A stretch of DNA of 64,000 nucleotides from Sebastes aleutianus. Taxonomy: Eukaryota > Chordata > Actinopteri > Perciformes > Sebastidae. Positions 10,534 to 22,000 of this stretch are shown piece after piece. The notes below the pieces were generated by a model, which had not been told where the DNA came from, searched no databases, and saw only the letters and a list, made by a program, of their open reading frames with translations. Each line of letters starts with the position of its first letter. Position 1 is the stretch's first letter. Made by a program: the position numbers and the translations under genes. The stretch spans positions 9,346,544 to 9,410,543 of the forward strand of contig CAKAKS010000039.1 of assembly GCA_916700875.1 (NCBI GenBank), written 5' to 3'.

Positions 10534-10736
10534 GTTGGCGACGGGCCACTGAGAGGTGGAGCAACACTGAAAGAGGAGAGCTTCAGCGTCACATTTCCTG
10601 AATTAAAAGTGAAAGTTTGTCTGAGCGACAGCAGAGCTGCAGTCGAGACGAGTCTCTCTGTTTCTCTCTAAATAAACATTCAACTGAATCCAGCAGCTTT
10701 TTATCAACAACACAGCAGAATCTCTGCCAAACACTG
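10534..10736 (+). promoter_or_regulatory. Promoter-proximal region and 5' UTR exon of TRIM copy 3
   Basis: Matches 5440-5643 and ends in the same donor (acactg|gtgagt, GT 10737-10738). With the acceptor at 12688-12689 it defines a 1,953-bp 5' UTR intron, much longer than in copy 2 because of inserted sequence. Transcription start is not resolved. Confidence 0.55.
10605..10616 (+). promoter_or_regulatory. IRF/PRDI-like element
   Basis: AAAAGTGAAAGT contains AAGTGAAAG, the core of the interferon-beta PRDI site, and fits an IRF-binding GAAA-type repeat. The equivalent place in the copy 2 promoter (around 5510-5525) reads atgaaattgatag and lacks it. The call rests on motif similarity only. Confidence 0.4.
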
Positions 10737-11503
10737 GTGAGTACACTGACCTACAGAGACTAAATACACTAACTAAATATAGTTCAAACCAGAATCTGAC
10801 TGTTTTACATCTGTTTTATCATATAGAGAATATTCTACCATAGAAATGTGTCATGTTAGATAAACAAATATCTAAATTTAGCCAGAAATACAAAACAGAG
10901 GTAAAAACCAAACCACAGTGACTGAACTCCAGCGAGTTCAGGTCCGATAGAATACAGTCACAGCTAGCATTAGCTTCAGCTAATTTACAATTTCTTTCCA
11001 ACCCATTTCTTGCAATTGAAAAAATAACTTTGATGCTCCAACACATTAATAATAATTATTTGACTACATACATATATGAAGCAGTAGCCAAATCTTAGAT
11101 GATCTTTGGATTGTCCAAAGTACAGAGTACAGTTTCTTTTATTGTCTATAAAGGCATAACATCAACGCTTTACAACTTAACTGTTAAACACTTTGGTAAG
11201 TAGCCTTGAACTTTAAACCCTTCTTTCTCAACCTCACTGTTTCTGTAGTTTCAGCTGTCTGCTGTACAGGCAGGACAGCTGATTATATTTACTGTGTTTC
11301 AACAACCAGTATCAACATAAAACCCCTTTTCCTGTCTGCCTCTACACTTTCATCTGTCCAATAAAGGCAAGCATGCCAAAACAAGTAAGGGAGGAATTAT
11401 TATTGTTTTATTATTGTTTAAAATTGAATTCTATTATGATTTTACAGATTTAAATTATGATATTAAAAAAGCAGAGGGCTCTGGATGTTAGCACTTCAAT
11501 GCT
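10737..11503. other. First part of TRIM copy 3 5' UTR intron
   Basis: Similar to the copy 2 intron until about 10985 (including the shared cagctagcattagctt), then sequence unique to copy 3. No gene is seen. Confidence 0.45.
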
Positions 11504-12200
11504 TTAAGCCACAGACACACCAACCCGACAGAGAACTAGCGGCGACGAAGGCCGCCTGTTGCGTCGCCTCACGTCGCCTATGTTTTGGCCGACCAGTTGT
11601 ACACGAACACACCTCATAGACTACAGCAGATGGCCAACTACCACATACGTTTTGTGCCTGGGTGAGATGAAATAACTCCACACCAGCAGGTGGCAGTAGT
11701 CTGTAAACATCATTCAAAAAGGGTAACCAGAAACCCAAGGAAGATGGATATCAAAGGCTTTGTTATGATACGTACATGAAACAAAGCAGCGTTTACCGAC
11801 CATTTTCACAGCACTCTCACTCACCACTCAGCTTCATTCCAGATGTTCATGTTGCTGTGAAAATATCCGTGTGTTGGAATGATCAGATGAGATGAAGATG
11901 AAAAATGAGAAGAGCCTTCTGTGTTTTTCCTCTTGACTTTACTCGTTTGCTAGCTTTCCTCCCTTCCGTTGTTCTTCTTGTGCACTGACTAGTTTATGCT
12001 GAACAGACAACCAGAGTGATTTCTCTCACCGACGGACGCCGCTGCTGATTCAACATGCTTATACGGCCGAAAAACCTCCAACACGGGCAGACTAGAGCAG
12101 ACGGTGTGGGACACACCGAAAAAACTAGGCCGACGGATGCTCACCGATGGCCCCAAACTGTCCGACGGCCGACTGTCGGCTTGGTGCGTCAGGGCCTTAA
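11504..12200. mobile_element. TTAA-bounded non-autonomous DNA transposon
   Basis: Bounded by TTAA on both sides (11504-11507 and 12197-12200) with imperfect 22-bp terminal inverted repeats (gccacagacacaccaaccc-type against ggccctgacgcaccaagcc-type, about 17 of 22 matching by eye). TTAA duplication fits piggyBac- or Kolobok-type elements. It sits in the 5' UTR intron of TRIM copy 3 and is absent from copy 2. No transposase frame is present. Confidence 0.6.
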
Positions 12201-12689
12201 AACATCAGAATAGTTTCTAAGTGTTTTGTTATTATTTTTTACTATTATTTGAATAGCTAACAAGCAACTAATTACCAAATATTACAGTCATATAAGTGAC
12301 TGGCAGCAGGCAGCGATCAGTCAGAGGCAGCCTTCAGAAATGAAGTAAAACCACAGAGAAAAAAAAAGGCAGACTGATCCAACTCCACTTGATAAGTCTC
12401 AATAATCCACCAATGCAACAAACTCAGTCTGATCTTTGGAAAATAGTCTCAAACTGTGGCACTCTGTTGTGAAGTAAACATTTAATAATGAAGATCTACA
12501 GTACATGTTATCACTTATCTTCTGAGCTTGATGATCTCATAGAAATACCACTGAACTGCTCATCTGAGCTCTCCTACACTCGCAGCAAATTCATATAATG
12601 TAACAACATTCAGGATGACCCTCCTTATATTCCACTAATCATAGTTTTTATTTATATATTTATTTATATGTAATGTTTTTTGTCCTCAG
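12201..12689. other. 3' part of TRIM copy 3 5' UTR intron
   Basis: Low-complexity and AT-rich; only the last 20 or so bases (gttttttgtcctcag) match the acceptor of copies 1 and 2. The remaining intron 3' end seen in the other copies has been replaced. No gene is seen. Confidence 0.45.
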
Positions 12690-12698
12690 AGTGTAGAT

Positions 12699-14342
12699 AT
12701 GTCTGCTGCCAGCTGTTTGCTGACTGAAGATCAGTTTCTGTGCTCCATCTGTCTGGATGTGTTCACTGATCCAGTCACCATACCATGTGGACACAACTTC
12801 TGTAAAACCTGCATCACTAAACACTGTGCTATTAATGTCCCATTTCAGTGTCCCAACTGTAAAAAGATTTTCTCCACAAGACCTGAGCTGCAGGTCAATA
12901 CTTTCATCTCTGAGATGGCTGCTCAGTTCAGACAGTCAGCTCAACAGAAAGCCAGCAGCAGCAGCTCTGAGCAACAAGCTTCCAAACCAGGAGAAGTTCC
13001 CTGTGACGTCTGCACTGGAACCAAACTGAAGGCCCTGAAGTCCTGCCTGGTGTGTCTGGACTCCTACTGTGAGACTCACCTGGAGCCTCATCTGACAAGG
13101 TCAGCTCTGAAAAGACATCAGCTGATCGACCCTGTGGAAAACCTGGAAAGCAGGATGTGTAAGAAGCACGATAAACTGCTGGAGCTGTTCTGTAAGACCG
13201 ACCAGATGTGTGTCTGCATGATGTGCACTGTTTCAGACCACAAAACACATGATGTTGTTCCTCTGAAAGAAGAATATGAAGGAAAGAAGGCCGAGCTGGG
13301 GAAGACAGAGGCCGAAATTCAGCAGATGATCCAGAAGAGACGACTGAAGATTCAGGAGATGAAACACTCAGAGGGGCTCAGTAAGGAAGATGCAGACAGA
13401 GAGATGGCAGATGGTGTTCAGGTCTTCACCGCTCTGAAGGAGTCTGTTGAGAGAAGCCAGGCCGAGCTCATCGACACGATCAAAGAGAAGCAGAGAAAGA
13501 CAGAGAAACAGGCTGAAGGCTTCATCAAAGAGCTGGAACAGGAAATCTCTGAGCTGAAGAAGAGAAGCACTGAAGTGGTGCAGCTCTCACGCTCTGAAGA
13601 CCACCTCCACCTCCTCCAAAGCTTCACGTCCCTGAACGCTGCTCCACCCACCAAGGACTGGACAGAAGTCAGCGTCCGTCCACCTTCATATGAGGGGACT
13701 GTGGTGAGAGCTGTGAATCAGCTGGAGGAGACGCTCAGTAAACAGATGAAGAAGCTGTTTGAAGCCGAGCTGAAGAGGGTCCAGCAGTCTGCAGTGGATG
13801 TGACACTTGATCCTGATACAGCACATCCCAAACTCATCCTGTCTGATGATGGAAAACAAGTACATGATAGTGATGTAAAGAAGAATCTCCCAGACAACCC
13901 AGAGAGATTTGATACTGTTGCTTGTGTCTTAGCAAAGCAGAGTTTCTCTTCAGGAAGGTTTTACTACGAGGTTCAGGTTAAAGGGAAGACTCAGTGGGAT
14001 TTAGGAGTGGCCAGAGAGTCGATCAACAGGAAGGGGAAAATCACCCTGTCTCCTCAGAATGGTTACTGGACGATATGGTTGAGGAATGAAATGGAGTACA
14101 AAGCTCTTGCTGACACTTCAGTCCGTCTCTCTCTGAAGTCTCAGCCTGATAAGATGGGGGTGTTTGTGGATTATGAGGAGGGTCTGGTCTCCTTTTATGA
14201 TGTTGATGCTGCAGCTCTTATCTACTCCTTTACTGGCTGCTCCTTCACTGAGAAACTCTTCCCATACTTTGGTCCCAGTCCTAACTGTGGTGGTAAAAAC
14301 TCTGCCCCCCTGATCATCTCTCCTGTCAATCACACTGAGTAG
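12699..14342 (+). CDS. TRIM16-like E3 ubiquitin ligase, copy 3 (intact)
   Basis: A 547-residue single-exon paralogue with the same domain order as copy 2: RING 15-54, B-box 1 from 102, B-box 2 154-184, coiled coil about 190-300, PRY/SPRY 367-547. All zinc ligands are present. Residues 41-44 differ from the other two copies, placing an extra Cys at 43 just after the third zinc-ligand pair. Coiled coil and linker (200-412) differ from copy 2 at only about nine positions by eye, whereas SPRY residues 446-476 differ at about a dozen. The expected role is RING-dependent ubiquitin transfer with SPRY-directed target choice, by family knowledge; the target is unknown. The start is fixed by the conserved leader after the acceptor at 12688-12689, and poly(A) is likely at 14824-14829. 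It has the only promoter of the array with a clear IRF-type motif (10605-10616). Confidence 0.92.
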   Translation: MSAASCLLTEDQFLCSICLDVFTDPVTIPCGHNFCKTCITKHCAINVPFQCPNCKKIFSTRPELQVNTFISEMAAQFRQSAQQKASSSSSEQQASKPGEVPCDVCTGTKLKALKSCLVCLDSYCETHLEPHLTRSALKRHQLIDPVENLESRMCKKHDKLLELFCKTDQMCVCMMCTVSDHKTHDVVPLKEEYEGKKAELGKTEAEIQQMIQKRRLKIQEMKHSEGLSKEDADREMADGVQVFTALKESVERSQAELIDTIKEKQRKTEKQAEGFIKELEQEISELKKRSTEVVQLSRSEDHLHLLQSFTSLNAAPPTKDWTEVSVRPPSYEGTVVRAVNQLEETLSKQMKKLFEAELKRVQQSAVDVTLDPDTAHPKLILSDDGKQVHDSDVKKNLPDNPERFDTVACVLAKQSFSSGRFYYEVQVKGKTQWDLGVARESINRKGKITLSPQNGYWTIWLRNEMEYKALADTSVRLSLKSQPDKMGVFVDYEEGLVSFYDVDAAALIYSFTGCSFTEKLFPYFGPSPNCGGKNSAPLIISPVNHTE

Positions 14343-14993
14343 AACAACCATTTGACTTTCTACAGAAATATTCTCTATCATTTAATGTAATGAATGTATA
14401 TTATTGGTGATTTAGGGTGAATGCATTGTTGATTCATCAGATTCTGATCAATGAGTTTTTTTGCTTTTTTTCTGTAAATATTTGTATCTGATGTGTCACA
14501 TTGCTACTTACAACACACAGATTTTACAGCACTGATTGATATTATCTAATGTAGTCAAAATTATTCTAATAACTGCATTACCTGCCTTCAAGACTATTAA
14601 AATCATCATAAACAATTTCTTAATGAATAAGAAGCATTTCCACATTCCTTAATTATATTTTAATAAGGTGTTTTAAGGCGTTTAGTTTTTATAATTTCAA
14701 ATTAAAGGACACATTAAGTGATATCTGGTATGTTTTCATGGGTAAATTAAGGATTAATTCTTAATGGTACAAAATTGACAGATTTTTAGAACATCAACAA
14801 AATGTGATCATAAAATATTAATTAATAAAGCTGCATTGGTTTTACACACCAGTGAAGAAGAAAAGTTTTGTCTGTTTTGTCATTTTCCTTCCATATTGTC
14901 CACCTCTCTGCAGACTGCATAGAAATTTGGAAAGTTTGACAAAGTCAACAAGTTTCCACAGGATTTTTTTTTTTACATCTTTGTGATTTTCCC
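14343..14993 (+). other. 3' UTR and truncated flank of TRIM copy 3
   Basis: Paralogous to the copy 1 and copy 2 flanks up to about 14985. AATAAA at 14824-14829 is the best poly(A) signal. Relative to copy 1, the segment 2395-4207 is missing: the sequence passes directly from the unit-1 position near 2395 to that near 4208. Confidence 0.55.
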
Positions 14994-15250
14994 CCATACC
15001 AGTATCCAGTCCCAGGTGAGCAGAGTGCAGCAGCACGTCGGGGCCGCCACATTGTAATCCCTCGTCTCCGCCGTGGGTCCGTCCAGCCCGGACAGCTGAT
15101 GGTACATGTCAGCCTTCGTCCTTTCCACGCTTCATATTCATTGTCTATGTAAGCAGTCCTGCAATGCATTCTGGTAGCGTGGCAGCGCAATTCGAGCAAA
15201 GGGGCGTCACGTTGGCTGCGCCTCATTTACATAAAGTTGAGGTATGGGCT
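14994..15250 (-). repeat. Interspersed repeat, reverse copy
   Basis: Same family as 4208-4385, 21421-21785 and 32790-33290, including the gaatgcattgca/tagacaatgaat block and an atgcaaatgag-like segment on the minus strand. Non-coding. Confidence 0.55.
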
Positions 15251-16013
15251 ACTTTATATAAATCAGGGGCGTCCGACCAGCCAGAACTTTTCATCTGTTC
15301 CCTGGCGCTACTAGTCCACTAGCTAACTGATCGCGGATGGTGTCGTTTTCTCAGACGGATTAAAATGACATGCTAAAATGGGTCGCCAAATATATGCCAT
15401 TACTCGTTAATCCAGCAGTAAAGTCTGTGTGTGAGAAACACGGCTTTTGTTTTTACATTTAATTTAAATTTCACAAAACAAAAACTTATATTTTTGTTGG
15501 GCTCTGTAAGTACTGAAACATTCTCCTCATTGAGAAGATAGTTGTATAGCAGCTGGAAAGCCTTTTGAAGCAGTTATTTAAAAAAAAAAAAAAAGATACT
15601 ATTTTTCTTGTTAAAGAAGGATATATTAAAAGGTGGTTCATATATTTGTATGATTGAATTTGTGCTCAATCAAAGAGTGTTATGAAATACTCAATGACTT
15701 TAAAAAGAGCTATTTTTTTTGTTTCTGTGGCACAAAAGGGGAATAAATAACAGTAAAAACAAAATAAACATATCAGCCCTGAATTTTGCAATCGCTGCAT
15801 CCCTAAAAATAATGTATGCCGAGTACAGATTTTGGCTGATAGGAGGCGTCCATATTTGTTTGTTGTTGGATTTCTGTATTATTGAAACGCCAAAGTCAGA
15901 TATATCAGCGTGTTCAGAAAAATCAGTTGGACCCACTGAATCATCAGCAGATTGGAAACTACTTCTTCTGATTTAACCACGAGAAAAAAACAGATCTCAT
16001 CAGAGTAACAAGC
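15251..16013. other. Intergenic spacer between TRIM array and zp3
   Basis: Contains a poly-A run near 15582 and, near 15800, a gctgcatccct end that resembles the inverse terminus of a GGGATGCA-type element. No exon is supportable. The TRIM and zp3 genes are convergent here. Confidence 0.4.
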
Positions 16014-16019
16014 TTTAAT
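16014..16019 (-). terminator. Poly(A) signal of zp3 (ATTAAA)
   Basis: On the minus strand ATTAAA lies 34 bases after the TGA at 16055-16053. The implied very short 3' UTR is usual for zona pellucida genes. Confidence 0.6.
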
Positions 16020-16052
16020 CTCCTACATTTTAAAAGTTGTTATTTTGTTTTC
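16020..16052 (-). other. zp3 3' UTR
   Basis: The sequence between the stop codon and the ATTAAA signal is AT-rich and unremarkable. Confidence 0.5.
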
Positions 16053-19000
16053 TCACTCTAGAGGTCTCTCCTTCACTGTGATTGGTCCAACAGCTGTTTC
16101 CTGTTTCCACTGAACACCTGCAACAGAAACACAACACAAAACTCTTAATGTCTATAAAAACACCATTACAGGTACGCCTTGAAATTTAATTAAAGTAATT
16201 GTGTTTCATTCAGCGACTTCTGGTCTTTTTATCAGCCGGGAAGTGAAAGAAGAGTGAGATCCGTTGTTGGTGTTCAAACGATTTGAAACGAGTTCATCCC
16301 TGTAGGAAACACAAAGGCATCGTAGCTTCAGAGAGAGAGAGGCCACTACGACACTTTTGGGTGTATCGTCTTTCTAATGACGTATTTTCAGTCTGATACT
16401 TCAACAGTTTTACAACGAACTGAGACTTTCTTGACTTGCAAAATTATGTTTTAATTGACTAACGTCATATGTGTGAGTCATGGCGCAATTCAAACAGGAT
16501 CAAAAAAAATATTTGTCTCACGCCGTTGACTATTGTACATATTTTTTCCGAAATAAGGTCCCATGGTGGTCCACCGGAAGGGGCGGGACTTCGCCTCTAT
16601 TCAGTCACACTATAAAAAGCTTTTATATGCCAGGCACGTGTAAACCTAAACAACTCTAATTCTTTAATTTAACATTAAAGTTCAGTCTGTATATTTTCAG
16701 TGCTGTATGTGGTATTTTGTTTACAGAACAGTAGACTCAGATTGGCCCAAGCAGCATGTGCCGTCTCTGTGCTGAATCCAGTTGGAGTGGAAAAGCTCGT
16801 CCAACTAGTTTTGGAGTCCACCCACTCACCTGTTCCAGTCAGTGCAAACAGACAACACGCCTGAACGCAACACAGAGGACTGTCAAGAGACAGACAAGAC
16901 ACCTGAACGCAACACAAGCAGGACACCTGAATGCAACACTAAGGAGTGTCAGACAGACAAGACAGATGAGCGTCAGACAGACAAGACACCTGAACGCAAC
17001 ACAGAGGGCCGTCCGACAACAAGACACCTGAACACAGCACAGAGGACCGTCAAAGACAAGACACCTGAATGCAACACAGAGGGCCGTCAGGCAGGCCAAC
17101 TGGTTTTGGAGTCCACCCACTCACCTGTTCCGGTCAGGGGACTCTGTCTTCCTGTCCCACAGTCTGTATCACAGCAGGTACAGACTTGATGGCTGCCGCT
17201 TGCCTCCCTCCACCTGTCAAATCAACAAAACGATTAAATAGGGTTTAAATTCTTTCATCCCTTTCCAACATGAGATTTTTACCCATCACCTGTCCCTAAA
17301 ATATCTTAAGTTTGTTTTCACTGAGCACACAACATTTAGACAGATGTTTTTAACTCGGTGTGTCTCTGTGCTGAAATACTACAAAGCACAGACTCCACTG
17401 TCTGAGATTGATGGTATTTGTAGTGTTTGCAGCAGATGGCATGATGGGAGTTGTAGTGTTGGGGGTGTCTCACCCGTTGGAGAATGAACAAGCCTTGTTG
17501 GTAGCATCAACAGCTGCAGCAGCTGCTGTGGCTCTCACACTGCAGGTGATGTAGATCTTAAAAGACACATAGAAGGTGATCATTCAAGTTGGTCGTCATA
17601 GAAACCAACAGCCGTAGACAGGTAGACAGGAAACCAGGAGATAAACAGGAAGTGTGTGATGTGTTCGAGTCTCACCACACCGCTGTCATCCTGCTGGAAC
17701 CTGAACGCCTCCACCTCAAACTGCAGTGTGTCACCCTGAGACCGAGGCAGGAACTGAGAGCTGGAGCCTGTCAGCTGACTGTCAAACAGACACCTGAACA
17801 CAACACAGGAATGTCAGGGACAAGACACCTAAAGGCAACACAGATCAGCCTACAGTCAGGGAAAAGACACCTGAAGGCAACACACAGCACCATCAGAGAC
17901 AGGACACCTGAACGCAACATAAAGTACACCTGAACGCAACACAGAGGACCGTCATATAGACAAGACGCCTCAACGTAACACAGAGGACCGTCAGAGACAA
18001 AACACCCAAACGCAACACAGGGGACCGTCAGAGACAAGATGCCTGAACGCAACACATGCAGTACAGTCAGACAGACAACTGACCTTAATAAAAGATATGA
18101 GGGAAAATGTTTGCAAGGCTTTGGAATAAAACTCACGCAAGAAATACACACCTGTTAAACTGAGATGTAATGTTTAGTATTTCTGAGCGAGGTGGACTTT
18201 AAGAACCACCACCAGTACAGTAAACTGACCCGCTGTTTCCCAGGAAGGCGTATCGTGGGACGGTGTCGATGTTTGGGACCACGGTGGCCACGCAGCTGTC
18301 CACCGTCACTCTGAGGGGGACGTGATGAAACTGTTTGACTGAAATCTCAAACTTCATCATGTCTCCCAGCAGGAACTGAGCAGACGGGCGAGAGAACTGC
18401 CAATCATCTGAGAGAAAGAAAGAAAAGACAGGAGTGTTCAGAACAGAGGAGGTGTTCACCTTCATCTCAATTTTACAGGTAATCTAACAAAATATTCTTT
18501 AATAGAGACAAACTGACTGAACCTCAGTGGTGGGAGGTAACCAAAAACATTTAAGTGCTGCAACAATACAACAATTCAGAGAAATATTGTACTTTTCACT
18601 TATTTAACAGTTACTTTTCAAATTAAGACTTTACAAACAAAAGCTGATTTATAAAATATGTTACAGAATAAACACCAACATTAAATTACCGCTTACATAT
18701 TAATACATCAATTAGACAATAGTTAAACACTGAAAATAGCCACTCTGCATTAGAAGTACTTTTTAGGGCTATCAATTGAATAAAATATTTAATCACATGA
18801 TTCCATAGTTAATCGCGCTTAATCGCAAATTAATCACACATTTTTGATTTGTTCAAAATGTACCTTAAAGGGAGATTTGTCAAGTATTAAAACTCTTATC
18901 AACATGGTAGTGGCCAAATATGCTGCTTTATACAAATGTATGTATATATTTATTATTGGAAATCAATTGACAACACAAAACAACGACAAATATCGTCCAG

Positions 19001-22000
19001 AAACCCTCACAGGTACTGCATTTAGCATCAGAAATATGCTAAAATCATAACATGGCAAACTGCAGCCAAACAGGAAACAGCAGCTGTCAGTGTGCTGACT
19101 TGACTATGACTTGCTCCAAACTGCATGTGATTATCATAAAGTGGGCATGTCTGTAAAGGGGAGACTCGTGGGTACCCATAGAACCCATTTTCATTCACAT
19201 ATCTGGAGGTCAGAGGTCAAGGTACCCCTTTGAAAATGGCCATGACAGTTTTTCCTTGTCAAAATTTAGCGTAACTTTGGAGCGTTTATTTACTTGAATG
19301 CGTTATTATCACGTTCAATTTGACAGCCCTTGTACGTTTACTTTAAATACTTTTAAGTGTAGTTTGCTGCCAATACTTTGGACTTTTACTCAAGAGAAGT
19401 TTTGAATGCAGGACTTGTAATTGAGTATTTTTATACTGTAGTATTGCTACTTTTACTCAAGTAAAAAGATTTGAATACTTCTCCCACCACTGCTGATTTT
19501 GAAGCTACAAAATTCTAGTGTTTGGTTATTAAAATAACTGACATGGATATGTACCACCAAGACACGCATGTAAGAAAGTGATTCAACAATAAATTATTAC
19601 GTTAGAAGGAAACACGCACCAGTCATGAGTCTGATGGAGAAGTAGAGACTTTCCTCTGAAGCTTTAGTGACGCTGAACGGACTCCAGGTCGGCTTCAACA
19701 GCCCGCTGCTCACATCATGCTTCCTAAAAAACAAAAAGACATTAACAGCAAAGATCTAAAAAAACAATTCTGTGATTTCTGAAAGCAAAAACGTCCAAAT
19801 GTCAACATTTAAAAGACAGAAAATTAAGGATGTGGAAGTACATTTACTCAAGTTCTGTGCTAATGTACAATTTTGAGGTAGGCTACTTTATAGCATAAAA
19901 TGGAAATGCACAGTACTTCAACTCCACTACAACTCAGAGGAAAATATTGTACTTTTTACTCCACTATATTTAGACAATTTTAATTACTTTGCAGATTTAG
20001 ATCTTAATACAAAATATTAACTAATAAATTATGATGCATTATTATCATTTAAGCTATCCAGCAGTATAAAGTAGTTTAAATTAGCCTCACCTTTACCGGC
20101 TGCAACTTTAAAATGATGTACACATTAATGCATTACTAATTATAATCCAATAATGTATATTATTCTGAAATCGGACATTCTGCATTGTGACTTTTACTTT
20201 TGGTACTTAAATGTTTTAATTTTCAATGCAGGACTTTTACTTGTAACTAAGTATGTCTACACTGTGGTCTTGCTGCTTTTACTGAAGTAAAAGATCTGAG
20301 TACTTCTTCCACTACTGGCTAAAATGACAGAAACTCAAGACAAAACCGCTTTATTCTGGTTCATTGTGTAAAATCTGACCTCTGGTAGTGACACTGGATG
20401 CCGACTGCGACATCTCCGGTTCGGATGATTTGACTGTCCCCCAGAGGACTGGGAGTGTACAGCAGCGTGAAGGCGTAGATGAACGAGTCCTCAGACATCT
20501 GAAGCACAGTTTACTACAGTGTCAAGTCTGAAAACACATGACATTAATCTGTATTTTTTAAATTAACACCAATCAAATAACTAATGGTAAAGTGTCTCTG
20601 GTATCTGTGGACCAACTCTGCAGCTCTGGGAAGCTTTTTCGTCTCTTTTAGCTCCTCGTTTTGTCTTTTACGGCACATTTACTGCGGTTTAGTTTCAGCG
20701 TTTTCGTCAAACGCGCTCCGATAAACCCGCAGTACACTACATGCTGACAGACAGTTAGGGCGCATTCCCACCAGATCCAGTGACAGAGGGCGTCTTGATG
20801 CTTTCCATTTATTTCCTGTGGAAAGCAGGAGAAGCAGTCGCCCAGTGCGAGGAAGAGTGTTGTGGCTAGTTGGAGAGGGTCTTTATGAATACGAGCCCGT
20901 CTAGCACGTCACGTCCGGCTCACAAAACTTGGACCAAGCTATCAAACTAGGCAATGTAGTTCTAAAAGAAACTAGATTTAGCAGTGGCATAAACTATTTC
21001 TCTCAAATGTTTCAGAAGTAGATTTCGGTGGATTGTTTAGATGGATTACTCAAAGGTTTACGAGCAGGCTGCCATGTTATTTCCTGTTTGAAACGGCGAG
21101 CAGAGAACCACGGACCAATCAGGTGCATTCAACAGTAGGGTAGATTGCCGTCTGAACGGCCAGTTGAGAGGAGCACGAATCCCCTAGTGTCCTCGCCGGA
21201 CCTGGTGGACATGGGTCGTGTCTAGAAGGTAACCTGCAAATTGGGAAATCTGGCAAAAACTATTGACAACCTATCCTAACCTCAGCCAGTCGAGGTCGAC
21301 GCCTAACCTCAGCCAGTCGAGGTCAACGCCTAACTTTAACTATCTCGCAAGAGTTTCCCAACTCATTTGTTACCTTCTAGACATGACCGTGGATATTTAG
21401 TGTTATGGTACATGTCCACAAGGGCGTTTTTGGAGACGAGAGGTCGCGTCACTTCCCAACATTGGATGCTTGATGGGCCACCATGAGGCACCTGATTAGA
21501 CGAACTCTTTCACTTGTGGGCTGCTGCTCCCAGCTTTCAAACCGGAACCAACATGGCTGCTCGTTTGGAAACTTGAAATGATCACCTAAATGTGTTTCTG
21601 AAAACATGTGAGGCGAGAAATATTCAGCCTAGACCTCAAATTTATGCAAATGAGGAGCAGCCGCTGCGAAGGGCCGCCGCCAAGGACCGTCTCTCGAAAC
21701 GCAACGCTGCGTTACCAGAATGCATTGCACGGCTGCTTATATAGACAATGAATGGAAGCGTGGAAATGACAGATCATGTGGACACGTCCTATTAGAGACC
21801 TATTTAGCAGCTAAAGAGACATAAATTTCTCTCAGGAGTTGGTAGAGACCAAAAACTGAGCTAAAAACGTGAATATTGGACTTAAATTTATCATCAGGTG
21901 TACACAAAGTCTCCTGATTCTCAAATAAGCCGAATTTTACTGAAAATGTACGCTCATTTGGAGTCAAACAAGATGTCATTTTTTTCACATTAAACCCTCA

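Noticed and set aside
16675..17189. Several 80-115 codon frames on both strands over the zp3 minisatellite
   Set aside because: They are repeat translations within zp3 intron 8 and around exon 8; only 17213-17125 is supported as coding.
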